From Carnegiea gigantea (Eukaryota > Streptophyta > Magnoliopsida > Caryophyllales > Cactaceae), in the NCBI GenBank assembly GCA_029747015.1, contig JAKOGI010000417.1, forward strand, positions 151,501 to 215,500: 64,000 bases of DNA, read 5' to 3'. Positions within the stretch are counted from its first letter, which is position 1. Each line of letters opens with the position of its first letter. Below are positions 1-10,136 of this stretch, piece by piece. The notes below the pieces were generated by a model. The model saw only the letters and a program-made list of their open reading frames with translations, was not told the origin of the DNA and searched no databases. The position numbers and the translations under genes are program-made.

Positions 1-399
1 GCTGAAATTTATAAGCCCCCAAAAATATCTTTTGCTAATCATAATTAAATACAAATGATGGTAATTAGCTTAATTTAATTATACCAGCTTGTTGGGCTTC
101 AAATTGGGCCCAAATGAATTGGGCATGGAAATAAAACACTGTGTTGCGATAAAATTTTTACATAGCTCGAAATTAAATATTTGTAATGTTATGAAAAATA
201 ATTGAATCTTTTACATTATAAATATCAAGGCCTACTATCGATTTTTTCGACGATTTTCAGTAAAGAAAACTCAAATTGTACAGTGGAGCCCCAAATGAAT
301 TCTCCCAATCGGGATGATTAAATGAGATGAATAAATGTGAAAAATTAATAACATGGCTTAATTAAATAAATAAACATGATTTAGGGTCGGGCTATTACA
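1..399 (-). repeat. Gypsy 3' LTR, first ~400 bp (rest outside window)
   Basis: On the minus strand the LTR begins TGTAATAGCCCGACCC at 399 and runs off the window at 1. It matches 12665-13062 almost throughout. It directly follows the polypurine tract, as a 3' LTR should. Confidence 0.9.
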
Positions 400-412
400 A
401 CCTTCCCCCCTT
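400..412 (-). other. Polypurine tract of the Gypsy element
   Basis: The minus strand reads AAGGGGGGAAGGT immediately before the LTR start TGTAATAG. This is the expected plus-strand priming site next to the 3' LTR. Confidence 0.8.
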
Positions 413-796
413 AAAGAGTTTCGTCCTCGAAACTTATGAAATTTATGAAAACATGCATGGTTAACTCAGATAAGTCTGGGTACTTGGCTTTCACTTCTTC
501 CTTAGTTTCTCAAATAGCTTCTGAGGAGGTATGATTCGTCCAAGGTAATTTGGTTAAAGATATCTACTTGATGCTTAACTGTTGAATCCTGTGATCTGAT
601 ATCTAAACTGGATGTTCTTGAAACATAAGACCCTCAATCACCACAATGGGTTTAATTTTGTCGATTATGACAGCATGAGTAGAATCTGCAATGTACTGCC
701 TGAGTTGTAAGGTAAGGAACACGTTATGCACGTGCCTCAATTTAGTTCGCAGTTCAACCTTCTTATACCCTTAGGTGGTGAAACTTTCTAAAGAAT
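413..796 (-). pseudogene. Gypsy integrase C-terminus and chromodomain-like tail (decayed)
   Basis: Translated on the minus strand with frame changes and stops, this stretch shows the usual end of a Gypsy polyprotein. There is an integrase C-terminal segment with KVELRTKL and HVHNVFLTLQLRQYI, then a chromodomain-like stretch with LPWTNHTSSEAI and VKAKYPDL, and a short tail ending FEDETL just before the polypurine tract. It continues the integrase fragment at 5278-5641. The two were separated by the nested Copia insertion, which duplicated CTTCT. The family assignment rests on these remembered motif patterns. Confidence 0.7.
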
Positions 797-801
797 CTTC
801 T

Positions 802-1015
802 TGTTATAACGGATGCGAGAAAGTATGAACAAATTGACAAACATACACAGATTTAACGTGTTTCACTAACAATGTGTTAGCTACGTCCACAGACAGAAGA
901 GAGGGATAGTTTTTATTAATATGGGAATACAGAGATACACAGATTTAACGTGGTTCACTAACAATGTGCTAGGTCTGTGAAGGGGGCTAAAAGACAGATT
1001 CAAGGCATTCTAACA
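802..1015 (-). repeat. Copia 3' terminal LTR (unlike the 5' LTR)
   Basis: The 214-bp minus-strand segment begins TGTTAGAATGCC and ends ATAACA, directly after the polypurine-like tract and directly before CTTCT. It holds two copies of a ~40-bp motif containing CACGTTAAATCTGTGTAT. It shows no recognisable alignment to the 5' LTR (5091-5272) beyond the TGTT...AACA ends. Confidence 0.7.
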
Positions 1016-1027
1016 AATCTCCACCTT
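1016..1027 (-). other. Polypurine-like tract of the Copia element
   Basis: The minus strand reads AAGGTGGAGATT immediately before the LTR start TGTTAG. This position and composition are usual for Copia elements. Confidence 0.65.
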
Positions 1028-1114
1028 GACTTGAATCCTCTCGTAGCAACAACAGATGTACCATAACAGTGCCAGATCTCTTCTACCTCGGATTTTTGCT
1101 CTCCAAGAGGCAAA

Positions 1115-2785
1115 TTAATAGCTTTCAACATTTAACAAGTCCAGACAATGTTGGAACTTACTAGCTGGAACCGGCTTAGTTAACATATCGGCAGGATTGT
1201 CAGCAGTACCGACTTTCTTCACTTGAATTCTCTTTTCACTTCTCAGGAAATGATATCGAACATCAATGTGTTTGGTCCTCTCATGGTGAACCTGATCCTT
1301 TGCTAAAAAATATTGCACTCAAGCTATCACAGTATATGATAGCCTGAGTATGGGGTAGACCAAAATCACTGACTCGTTCTTTAAACCAGATTCCCTCCTT
1401 GGCTGCTGCTATCAGTGCCATGTACTCTGCTTCCGTAGTAGACAAAGTAACCGTGGGCTGCAAAGTTGCCTTCTAGCTTACAACAGAACCTCCAAGAGTG
1501 AAGACATAACCAGTTATTGATCTCCCGCTATCCACATCTCCAGCATAATCAGAATCTGAATAACCTGTCACTAAACATTGGGTATCACCTCCATAGATGA
1601 GACCAACATCAGATGTACCTCTTCGATAGCGAAAAATCCTCTTCACAGCTTGCCAATGCTCCTTACCAGGTTCTCCCATGAACCTACTGACAACACTAAT
1701 AGCGTGTGCAAGTCAGGTCTTGTACAGACCATCACATACATCAAACTCCCTACTGCACTAGCATAAAGAACTTGAGACATGTATTCCTTTTCTTCAATAG
1801 TTTTAGGAGCAAATGCAACAGATAGGTGGGCATTTGCAGCACTTGGAGTATCTATAGGTTTTGCTGTAGACATGCCGAATCTTGACAATATCTTCTGAAT
1901 ATAACCCTTCTGTGATAAGAAAAGCTTCTTCTAACTTCTATCCCTATAGATCTCCATACCCAAAATTTTCTTTGCTGGACCCAGATCCTTCATCTCGAAC
2001 TCAGCACTTAGGAGACCTTTCAGTTTCTGAACATCAAATTTGTGCTCTGCAGCTATCAGCATATCATCAACATATAGCACCAAATAGATAAACAAACCAT
2101 TTGTTGCCTTGTTGTGATATGCACAACGGTCATATGGACTCCTGTTATACCCGAGCTGTATCATGTAGCTGTCAAACCTCTTGTACCACTACCTAGGTGA
2201 CTGCTTTAGTCCATACAAGGACTTTTTCAGATGACAAACATATTATTCTTTCCCAGGAACTCGGAAACCATCTGGCTGAGCCATGTATATATCTTCTTCT
2301 AGCTCTCCATGTAAGAAAGCTGACTTCACATCTAGTTGCTCAAGCTGAAGATCCTGATATGCCACCATTGCTAATTGTACTCTGATGGAATTATGTCTGA
2401 CCACTGGTGAGAAAATCTCAGTGTAGTCTACTCCCTTCTCCTGACTAAACCCTCTTGCAACCGCTCGAGCTTTGTATTTGATGCCCTCAGTAGGTGATGT
2501 CCCTTCCTTCTTCTTAAAAACCCATTTGCAGGTGATGATTTTTCTGTCCAACGGTCGTTTCACTAGTTCCCAAGTCTTATTCTTTTGAAGTGACTCAATC
2601 TCATCTCCTATTGCTGCAATCCATTGGGTAGACTCGGAACATGTGACTGCTTCTTTATAGGTGGACGGCTCGTGAGGATCCACCTCTTCAGCAACCTGTA
2701 GTGCGTAAGCCTCGAAACCGTATTTCGTAGGAGGCTTCCCAAAATTATCCCTCTGAGAGCGACCAAGAGCTAAGCTATGTGGATT
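1115..2785 (-). pseudogene. Copia reverse transcriptase and RNase H (decayed)
   Basis: This is the C-terminal half of the Copia polyprotein: an RNA-dependent DNA polymerase plus the RNase H that degrades the template. Reading down the minus strand: RT N-terminus at 2683-2243 ([31 protein letters not shown]), then SLYGLKQSPR, then the catalytic YVDDM box near 2085. RNase H follows with ADYAGD-type residues (SDSDYAGDVDSGRS), TEAEYMAL and the C-terminal [10 protein letters not shown], ending at a stop at 1115. In-frame stops occur at about 2240, in the GLKQ...WYKRF segment and at about 1930, with frameshifts near 1690 and 1300. It cannot produce an active enzyme, but every domain is visible. Confidence 0.9.
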
Positions 2786-2821
2786 AGCTAGCGGTGTGGG
2801 CTTGGTTTCTGCGCAAGAATG

Positions 2822-4204
2822 TTAAGCTTCTTCCTGTTGTGGTTCACTCTCATCATGAGTGACTTGGTGCTCCACCTGTTTCTCAACACTACCAGTTTCT
2901 GACGCAATAGCAGACTTTACAATAGGGTTAAACGTAGAATTTTCATCAAAAACCACATTTCTATGGATAATAACCCTATTTTCTGATGGAGACCAGATTC
3001 TGTAACCTTTCACTCCATCCTCGTAACCCAAAAATACTCCCTTCCTGGCTCGAGGTTCCAATTTACCCTCATTTATATGATAATAAACAGGGCAACCAAA
3101 AACTTTCAGATTTGAGTAATCTGCAGGTTTACCAGACCACATCTCATATGGAGTTTTGAGATGTATACCTGTGTGAGGTCCACGATTGATCAAATAGCAC
3201 GCTGTATTAACGGCTTCTACCCAAAACCTTCTAGCCAAACCAGCATTAGAGAGCATGCACCTAGCTCTTTCCAGAAGTATTTGACTCAGACGTTCTCCGA
3301 CACCATTCTGCTGTGGTATATCCCTGACCGTGTGATGTCTAGCAATCCCTTCACTATGACAGAACTCATCAAACTCAGATGAACAGAATTCCAGCCTATT
3401 GTCCGTGCGCAGCCGCTTGATCTTCTTCCCAGTTTGATTTTCCACTAATGTCTTCAACTGCTTGAAGTTGTTGAAAGCTTCACTTTTTTCTTTCATCATA
3501 AACACCCACGACATTCTGGAATAATCATCAGTAATTGACAGAAAGCACCTATGACCCCTCAAAGATTTAACACGAGAGGGACTCCAACAATCCGAATGAA
3601 TATAATCAAGCGTACCTTTTGTTCTGTGAATTGCTTTTGGAAACTTGGTATGATGTAGCTTTCCAAAAACACAATGCTCATAGAACCTAAGATTTGTTAC
3701 CACCTTGTGACAACAGAGGGGATCACTTTTTGCTAAAATTTGCATCCCTCTTTCACTCATATGACCAAGTCTCATATGCCATAACTTGGTCATATCGTCC
3801 TTGTGAACTTCTAAAGATGCAACAGCAGCTAAAATAGATAATGTAGTGCCTTGCAGCATTTACAAAGTACCTCGCTTGACACCCTTCAGAACCCTATCTG
3901 AACCCTTGCAGACATACGGAACTCCTCCTTCACCTTGAAAACTGAATCCTTTTGTGTCCAACAGACTCAATGATATTAGATTCTTTGTCATATGTGGAAC
4001 ATGCCTGACATTGTTCAACGTACAGAATTTACCATTATGTGTCCGTGTCTGTATGAAACCAATTCCAGCCACTCTGCAAACAGCACTGTTTGCCATAGAA
4101 ATATTGCCTCCAGTCACCTGCTCGTAAGTGATAAACCATTCTCTACGCGGACATATATGGTAAGATGCCCCTGAATCTAGGATCCACACATCAGTATGAT
4201 GCAT
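2822..4204 (-). pseudogene. Copia protease and integrase (decayed)
   Basis: The minus-strand reading at 4204-3860 holds the aspartic protease with its active-site triad context WILDSGASYHICP. After an in-frame TAA at 3860 the frame continues through 3859-2822. There it has the GAG-pre-integrase zinc region (LWHMRLGHMSERGM) and the integrase catalytic core with the expected acidic residues in DYIHSDCW, RTDNRLEF and QNGVGER, followed by the C-terminal GCPVYYHI and ARKGVFLGY segments. An in-frame TAA at 2822 separates it from RT, which lies in the same frame. The protease processes the polyprotein and the integrase inserts the cDNA. The long open stretch of 345 codons suggests moderate age. Confidence 0.92.
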
Positions 4205-4291
4205 AGGTTCATCAGCGACTAGGGCTATATCTTCTTCGGACCTACTATCACCTTCTGCGACAGCAGCAGTATCTGCTTATTTCTCCTATTG

Positions 4292-5047
4292 TTATTGCTG
4301 CCTCTGCTTTTTAGGGCACTGATTTTTCCAGTGTCCCGTCTTCTTACAGTAGTTACAGATATCACCAGGTTTAGGACCCTTAGAACCCGTAGAACCCGAC
4401 AGCTTCGATTTCTTCTTCCCCAGATTCCCAGGTCTTTTACCCCCACTGGCTGTCAACCCAACAGCCTCGGTACCAGCACCACCTGTACCAGCCGCCTTAT
4501 GACGCAGCTCTCTGCTATGAAAAGATAATCTAACCTCTTCCAGAGACACAGTATCTTTCCCAACAATAAAAGATTGCACGAAATTCTCATATGAGGGTGG
4601 GAGAGATACTAACAGAATTAGGACAGCATCCTCATCTTCAATTTTGACCTCAATATTATGTAAGTCTAACAGGATTGTGTTTAATTGATCTAAGTGATCT
4701 CTCAAAGACATACCTTCCTACATTCGCAGATCAAACAGGCGTTGCTTCAAGAGCAACTTGTTGGTTAAAGACTTCGTCATGTATAGAGTCTCAAGCTTTA
4801 GCCATAGCCCAGCAGCAGTGTCCTGGTCTGCGATTTCAGTGATGATATCATCTACAAGACACAGCATGATCATTGCGTGTGCCTTTTCCTCTAGACTGGC
4901 CATCTCAGCGGTGTCAGCGCCTGCATCTTTCTTTGTCAACGGCGCCCATAACCCTTATTGCTTCAACAGGGCTCGCATCTTGATTTGCCATAGAATAAAA
5001 TTGTTCGTCACCGTAAATTTGTCAATTTTTACATTCAAAGTGGACAT
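4292..5047 (-). pseudogene. Copia gag with CCHC zinc knuckle (decayed)
   Basis: The gag nucleocapsid protein packages element RNA. The ATG at 5047 is chosen because it starts MSTLNVKIDKF 30 bases after the primer site and remains in frame with pol. Visible parts are the UBN2-type gag core (GLWLKLETLYMTKSLTNKLL, LILLVSLPPSYENF) and a C-terminal zinc knuckle CNYCKKTGHWKNQC at about 4345-4304. In-frame stops lie at 4955-4957, 4718-4720 and 4292-4294, with further stops in the linker to the protease. All pieces share one frame, so decay so far is by point mutation. Confidence 0.88.
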
Positions 5048-5076
5048 CTTTCTCACCAAAATTCGAAAACCCTAAT

Positions 5077-5088
5077 GCTCTGATACCA
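5077..5088 (-). other. Primer-binding site (initiator Met tRNA) of the Copia element
   Basis: The minus strand reads TGGTATCAGAGC two bases inside the 5' LTR end. This is the standard plant initiator-Met tRNA primer site and is intact here. Confidence 0.9.
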
Positions 5089-5090
5089 AT

Positions 5091-5272
5091 TGTTGGGGAG
5101 AATCAAGGAAGGAGCCCACTTCAACCAAGGTCCATGGCAACAAGCCCAAGTGAGGTTCTACCCTAAAACCAATTAATAATAGGAGGAGTAGCCCACTTAA
5201 CTTATATATCATGACCCTTCTTTTCAAACTCCCGATGTGGGACTTCTTTACTCATGTGTGATATTCCCAACA
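5091..5272 (-). repeat. Copia 5' LTR
   Basis: The 182-bp LTR reads TGTTGGGAATATC...CCCCAACA on the minus strand and is followed by the primer site. It contains GTCCCACATCG (5243-5233) and TATATAA (5208-5202), a likely promoter. It is flanked outside by CTTCT. Confidence 0.88.
5202..5243 (-). promoter_or_regulatory. snRNA-type upstream element plus TATA box in the Copia 5' LTR
   Basis: On the minus strand GTCCCACATCG (5243-5233) exactly fits the plant snRNA upstream sequence element RTCCCACATCG. It is followed after 24 nt by TATATAA (5208-5202). In plant snRNA genes a gap near 23-24 nt is the RNA polymerase III arrangement. Whether it acts in this LTR is unknown. Confidence 0.5.
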
Positions 5273-5277
5273 CTTCT

Positions 5278-7715
5278 CATATATCAGAAATTCTAAGAAT
5301 CTCATTCTTTTATCAACATAGCTTTTCTGCTGGTTCCAATAGTATGTTTTCAAGAGTCTTCTGAGATATGCCGCCTTATTAAATGTTGAAGAAGATCTTC
5401 ATGATTCAAAAGATGATTTTGTTGTCAATGTCTGCCGTTATTTTATCCTGATATTTCATGTAGGATTTTCTACTAGTGCCATCACAACGTTAACCACTGG
5501 GAGTTCCATACTTTCTTCAAATGCAAATGTTGGTCGTAGGTCATGAAGTACTACAGGCTCCAACTCAGAAGAGTTGGATCCATTGATATTTTTAGATGCT
5601 TGCTCATCCGTCTCAGGATGATAAGAACTGCTAAAGTTCAATCTAGTTCCAGAGGCTCTTTGAAGTGCTTGCTAAAATAGACTTAAAACCTCTTATCTCT
5701 ATCAGACTCTGTCTGAGGGAATCCCATGATAAAGTTCATTGAAGTTGAATCCCACTTCCAAGTGGGGATTTCTAAAGGTCTCAATTCACCTATGGTGCGT
5801 TGGTGTTCTGCTTTAGCCTTTTAGCAAATTAGTCATTCATCCACATATTCTGCAATTTCGCTTTTTATATTATTTCACCAAAAATATTGCCTCAGATCTC
5901 TACACATCTTGGTATCCCCTGGATGCACCGAATAGTGAGTGTTGTGAGCCTCCTCTAAGATCTGCTCTCTTAAGATTTTGCTTTGCTCTTTGGAGCCCAG
6001 GATCACTATCTTAATTCACTCTAATTTCCTCCATTAGGGAGGGCTATAAAATAAGTGCCGGCAATTGAACATTTGCCTTCCTGTTTGATGCTAATTGAGT
6101 GTCAAAGTCCTCAAGCTCTCTTAAGAGATTCAGTTGAGTAATCACTACAGTAATCAAGGTATGTTATGCCTTCTTGTTCAGGGCATCTACCACAATATTT
6201 CTCTTTTTTTGGTTGACATCGGATCTGCCACAACTGATGTTTCATGTAGATTGAGCTTCTTCTAAGTAAAGATATACTTCAGACTTTGATGGTCAGTATA
6301 AATTGCACAAGTTACACCTTACAAGTAATGTTTTTAAATTCTCAGTGCACCTGCATTATGGGTAAGGTACCACCCATAAGACTTGAACTGTTGGGAGGGA
6401 TAAGGTATCACTATATCTTCTTGCTAACTTTATAGCCTGCTTCAACAAATTGGTCAAGGAAGATAATATTTGACAAATCCTTTTTGAACTCGATAGTTCC
6501 CTGCTAAACTCAAATAGTTTTTAGTCTCAGTGCATTGGTGGATCTTCGACACTTTGTAACTGCTTTCGCCTTGTGCAAATTAACCTTAATATCATCCTTT
6601 GGAACCATATGTTTCAAAAATACCATTGCTTCTAGCCAGTACTCATGCTTCTTGTATTTGCTATGTAATTGATGCTCCCTCAAGGTGTGTAACACTATCC
6701 ACAAATGAACAGTATACTCATCTTTGTCCTTGGAATATTTCAAGATATCTTTTATAAACACTACCACAACTTGTCTATATATGGTCTGAAACTCTATTCA
6801 TAAGATCCGTAAAGGCCGCGAGGCCATTGATTAAGCCAAAAGACATCATAGTGAATTCATAGTGACCCAAACATGGTCCTTAGTGTGGTTTTGGGAATGT
6901 CTTCAGGTATAATCCTAAGTTGATGGTACCTTGACCTCAAATTAATCTTAGATCAGACTCCTGCTCCCTGCAGTTGGTCAAATAAGTCATCTACTTGGGC
7001 CGATGGGTGTGTTTTTAGATGGTGATCTTGTTCCGTTCTTTGAAAGCAATACATAACCTCAAGGTTCCATTCTTTTTCTGTACAATTAGAACTGGGCATC
7101 CCATGGAGGAACACTTGGATGGTCTAATAAATCCCTTCTATAATAGCTCATCTAACTGAATCTTCAGTTTTCTAAGCACTGTTGGCAGCATACGATACGG
7201 GGCTCTGGAGATAGATTGAGCATCAGGGATTAATTCAATCTCATAATCAATTTTTCTTTGTGGAGCAGTCCCGGTACTTTTCAGGAAAAGTTCTCTGAAT
7301 TCACAAACTATAGGGATATCTTCTGCTTTTTCTTCTTTAGGTTGAATGTTAATAGCATTACACCAATACATAATATATCCTTGACATAAGAGCTCATTGG
7401 TTTTCATAACAGAATTTAAAGGACAAGATTTTTCCTTTATTTGCCCATGAAACATATTTTTCCCCCTTATTCATCTCTTGAAATAACCTTAGGGTAATCA
7501 CAATCTATCTTGACCCCATAAGTACACAACCCGCTCATTTTCGGAACGATATCAAAGTCTAATGAGTCAAAATGAATCGGAACTCCAGGGAATACTATCC
7601 CGCCAACTGTAATGAACACATGTTCATGAGAGGTAGAACACTCAACTCTAGAGTCGTTGGATAACTTGATTCCATAATTGGTTTCTGCCTTCTTATTCTT
7701 AAGATTTACTTGCAT
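5278..7715 (-). pseudogene. Gypsy protease, reverse transcriptase, RNase H and integrase (decayed)
   Basis: The minus strand from 7715 downwards holds in order: the protease C-terminal part (7715-7467; VFITVGGIVFPGVPIHFDSL, FDIVPKMSG), and the protease/RT joint (7455-7138; CEFRELFLKSTG, IDYEIELIPDAQSISRAPYR). RT follows, including CPVLIVQKKNGTLRLC and a segment at 6767-6510 (VVFIKDILKYSKDKDEY, where the usual FxDD catalytic aspartate pair appears as KD). Then come RNase H remnants and an integrase core fragment near 5641 (MNFSSSYHPETDEQ). Stops and frameshifts are frequent, so this is a dead polyprotein. It continues at 413-796 across the Copia insertion. Confidence 0.85.
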
Positions 7716-10120
7716 GGCAGATCATGTGAATATAAATGAATGAGTGGCAACTAAATCAAGCAATACACAAAATGGTTTCAAAATTAAAGGAGAGTTCCAG
7801 TAACTATCGTAATAGAGGTGGCAGTATCCTTCTTGCTCAACACCTACGACCTTCCTATAGCTGCGGGCCTTAGAGGTAGGAGCCCTTGTCTACTGCCTTC
7901 AGTCTTCAGGAACAGGCAACAATGAGTTGCTCTGGCTACCACACCACATACATTTGTTAGTTCTCACTGGGCAATCCGGAGCGGTGTAGTTAGTTCTTCT
8001 GCAATTCTGCTCCAAGTGCAGTCAGGCCCTAAGGGTCTATTCTTAACAGTGTTTCATCAAATATTGGTTTCACCAGTTAGATAAAATGTTCCAATGTTCA
8101 CCTTTTTCTCTCCTGGAACCTCTAGTACAGAGAAAATTTCCTCCATTCCTCAAATCTATTTTTCAGGTTCCACTGGGTTATACTTTGCACTCTAGAATTC
8201 TTTAGTCTGAATCAGCTGAAGGCATTTTTCCAAGGGGCAGTAGCCCATCAAAATTTCTCACTGACGTAATCCAAATGCATGGAAAAGATTTTGATTGTCA
8301 AACTTAAGCTTTATGCAAGTGATCTTCCATAGGAAACTTAGATTGAATTAGCCAAAAGGTAGACACATTGTGTTTCCCTTAGTAATGGATTCCACAAGTC
8401 AAACAACAATCAACCCCTATACAAAGTGTAGTTAAGATTTACCTTCTGTTCAGGCGTGCTACAAAATTATCATCTATTGACATGGGTGCAACCTAATCAT
8501 AATCAGGCTATAGCAGCAATTGGGCTCTTAAAAATAGGAAAAAGTGATCAGAACTGATGAAGATATGACATGAGAGTGAATGATGATGCAACTGGATGGG
8601 GAGATGCCATGAAGACATAAAGATGAAGCCCCTGCTCAAAGTGAGGAATATCCAGACAGTTGATGTTGATAATCTAACAAAGACAATGATAAATGATATA
8701 TCATCAGAAAATGCAGTGAAATATTTTCAAGAGTAATGTTTACTTCACAGATGGAGGTGGAGTCAATGGACTACTTGCAAGAGTTTGGGCAATTTAAGCA
8801 AGTCTTGAAGTACAATAGATTGAAGCAAAATGTCTCTCTAAAGTGTCCTTGGTTTCTCTTCCATGGAATAGTCAGTAGTCAATGGTTTCAAACTTATGTA
8901 CCATGGAACAAACCTTTCCAAAATCCGATAATTCAGGGGATACTATATTAAGAACCCCCACATAGCTCACTTAGATGAAATTGTTAGGTTACAGAAGAAA
9001 ATATTTGCAATCAATGAGGCATATTGAAGTAATTGCCACTTGGATTTGAGAAGCGCACAAAATGGCACCCATATGATGAGGAAATATAAGCTCAAAATTA
9101 TAGGTACCCACTGACTTGGACAGTCTGTACTATCCGACTTCTAAGCTGAATTTCATTGACCAAATGGTCTCCAAATGTGCTACAACTTGGGTCATTGGAA
9201 TGCATAGTCTAATCAAAACTTCCCTATCTGATGGAGTGCAGAAGCTGCAAGCGGGCTAAACTCAGACCTTGTGCATCAAAATTCCACCCAGTTTGCAGAC
9301 TTTGACTTGTTTAGCAGTTTTGAATAACCAAATAACCTCCGATCCATTTGAAACTTACTTCACATGCAAGATATCTCTCTAACCATAAAGTTAGGATAGA
9401 AAACCCCTAGATAAATCATGCTGATCATGGACAAAATTTACCTTAAAGTCGGACCTTGTGCACTGATTAAAACTGTCGAGTTGATTGAACTTGTGTAATC
9501 TACCTACACTTAGTTTTCCCCATGCATTTAACCTTAAAATGAGTCAAGGGCCCTTCATAAGACATATCTGTAATAGCCCCCAAGCCTAGGGCTATGAGTG
9601 TTAGTGATTTTGAAATTTCTGGGGCGAAATGGACAGAGTTTCACCTACAAACTGGCCATTTTTCAGGCTTAAAGCCGTACATCACATCCCCTGCATTGAA
9701 TAGAAGTATAAAAGGATATCAAATCAAGTTCAACGGCTACACACCGGAGACTACAACTCTACAGGCCACACGCCCGAAGTACTAGGGTTTACATCCCAAA
9801 AATAAACAATTCCAGCTAAAAGGATGTCATACCATTCAAATGGGTGGCTCATATGACCATACTTACCTAAATGCATTGGAGCCTCTTCAACTTGTTATTC
9901 AAAATCTTCGCCAAATCTGCTGCTTGAGATCAAACTATAGATACTTCATATGGATCCATCTGACAAAGAAGAATATATGAGTAGAATATGTGTGAGATAA
10001 GCGAACATTACCAGTGTCACAAATCTCCAATGATATCATAATAATCTTCATTCCTCACTAACCAACTTTCTCACTATCTTAACTACATACTCCATATCCC
10101 ATAAAGAAAATCTCAACCTA
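7716..10120 (-). pseudogene. Gypsy gag and start of protease (heavily decayed)
   Basis: No long frame survives. On the minus strand near 7985-7925 a zinc-knuckle-like stretch reads APDCPVRTNKCMWCGSQS. Near 7770-7730 a protease active-site relic reads LDLVATHSFIF, where a D-[ST]-GA type motif is expected and the glycine context is lost. The rest lies between the zinc region and the primer site, where gag is expected, but I see no clear capsid motif by eye. Assignment rests mainly on position inside the element. Confidence 0.5.
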
Positions 10121-10132
10121 GCTCTGATACTA
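10121..10132 (-). other. Primer-binding site of the Gypsy element
   Basis: The minus strand reads TAGTATCAGAGC four bases inside the 5' LTR. It differs by one base from the usual initiator-Met tRNA complement. Confidence 0.8.
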
Positions 10133-10136
10133 AATC

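Larger units (their letters stand above)
802..5272 (-). mobile_element. Ty1/Copia retrotransposon (Tork/Tnt1-like) nested in the Gypsy element
   Basis: This is a 4.47 kb minus-strand element bounded by TG...CA ends and flanked by the 5-bp duplication CTTCT (797-801 and 5273-5277). Order on the minus strand: LTR 5091-5272, primer site, gag, protease, integrase, RT, RNase H, polypurine-like tract, LTR 802-1015. One reading frame can be followed from the gag start at 5047 to about 1690, broken by roughly eight in-frame stops, and two frameshifts follow in RT/RNase H. All domains are present, so it was once autonomous. Its oddity is that the two terminal LTRs do not resemble each other. The lineage is inferred from pol motifs. 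Confidence 0.9.
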
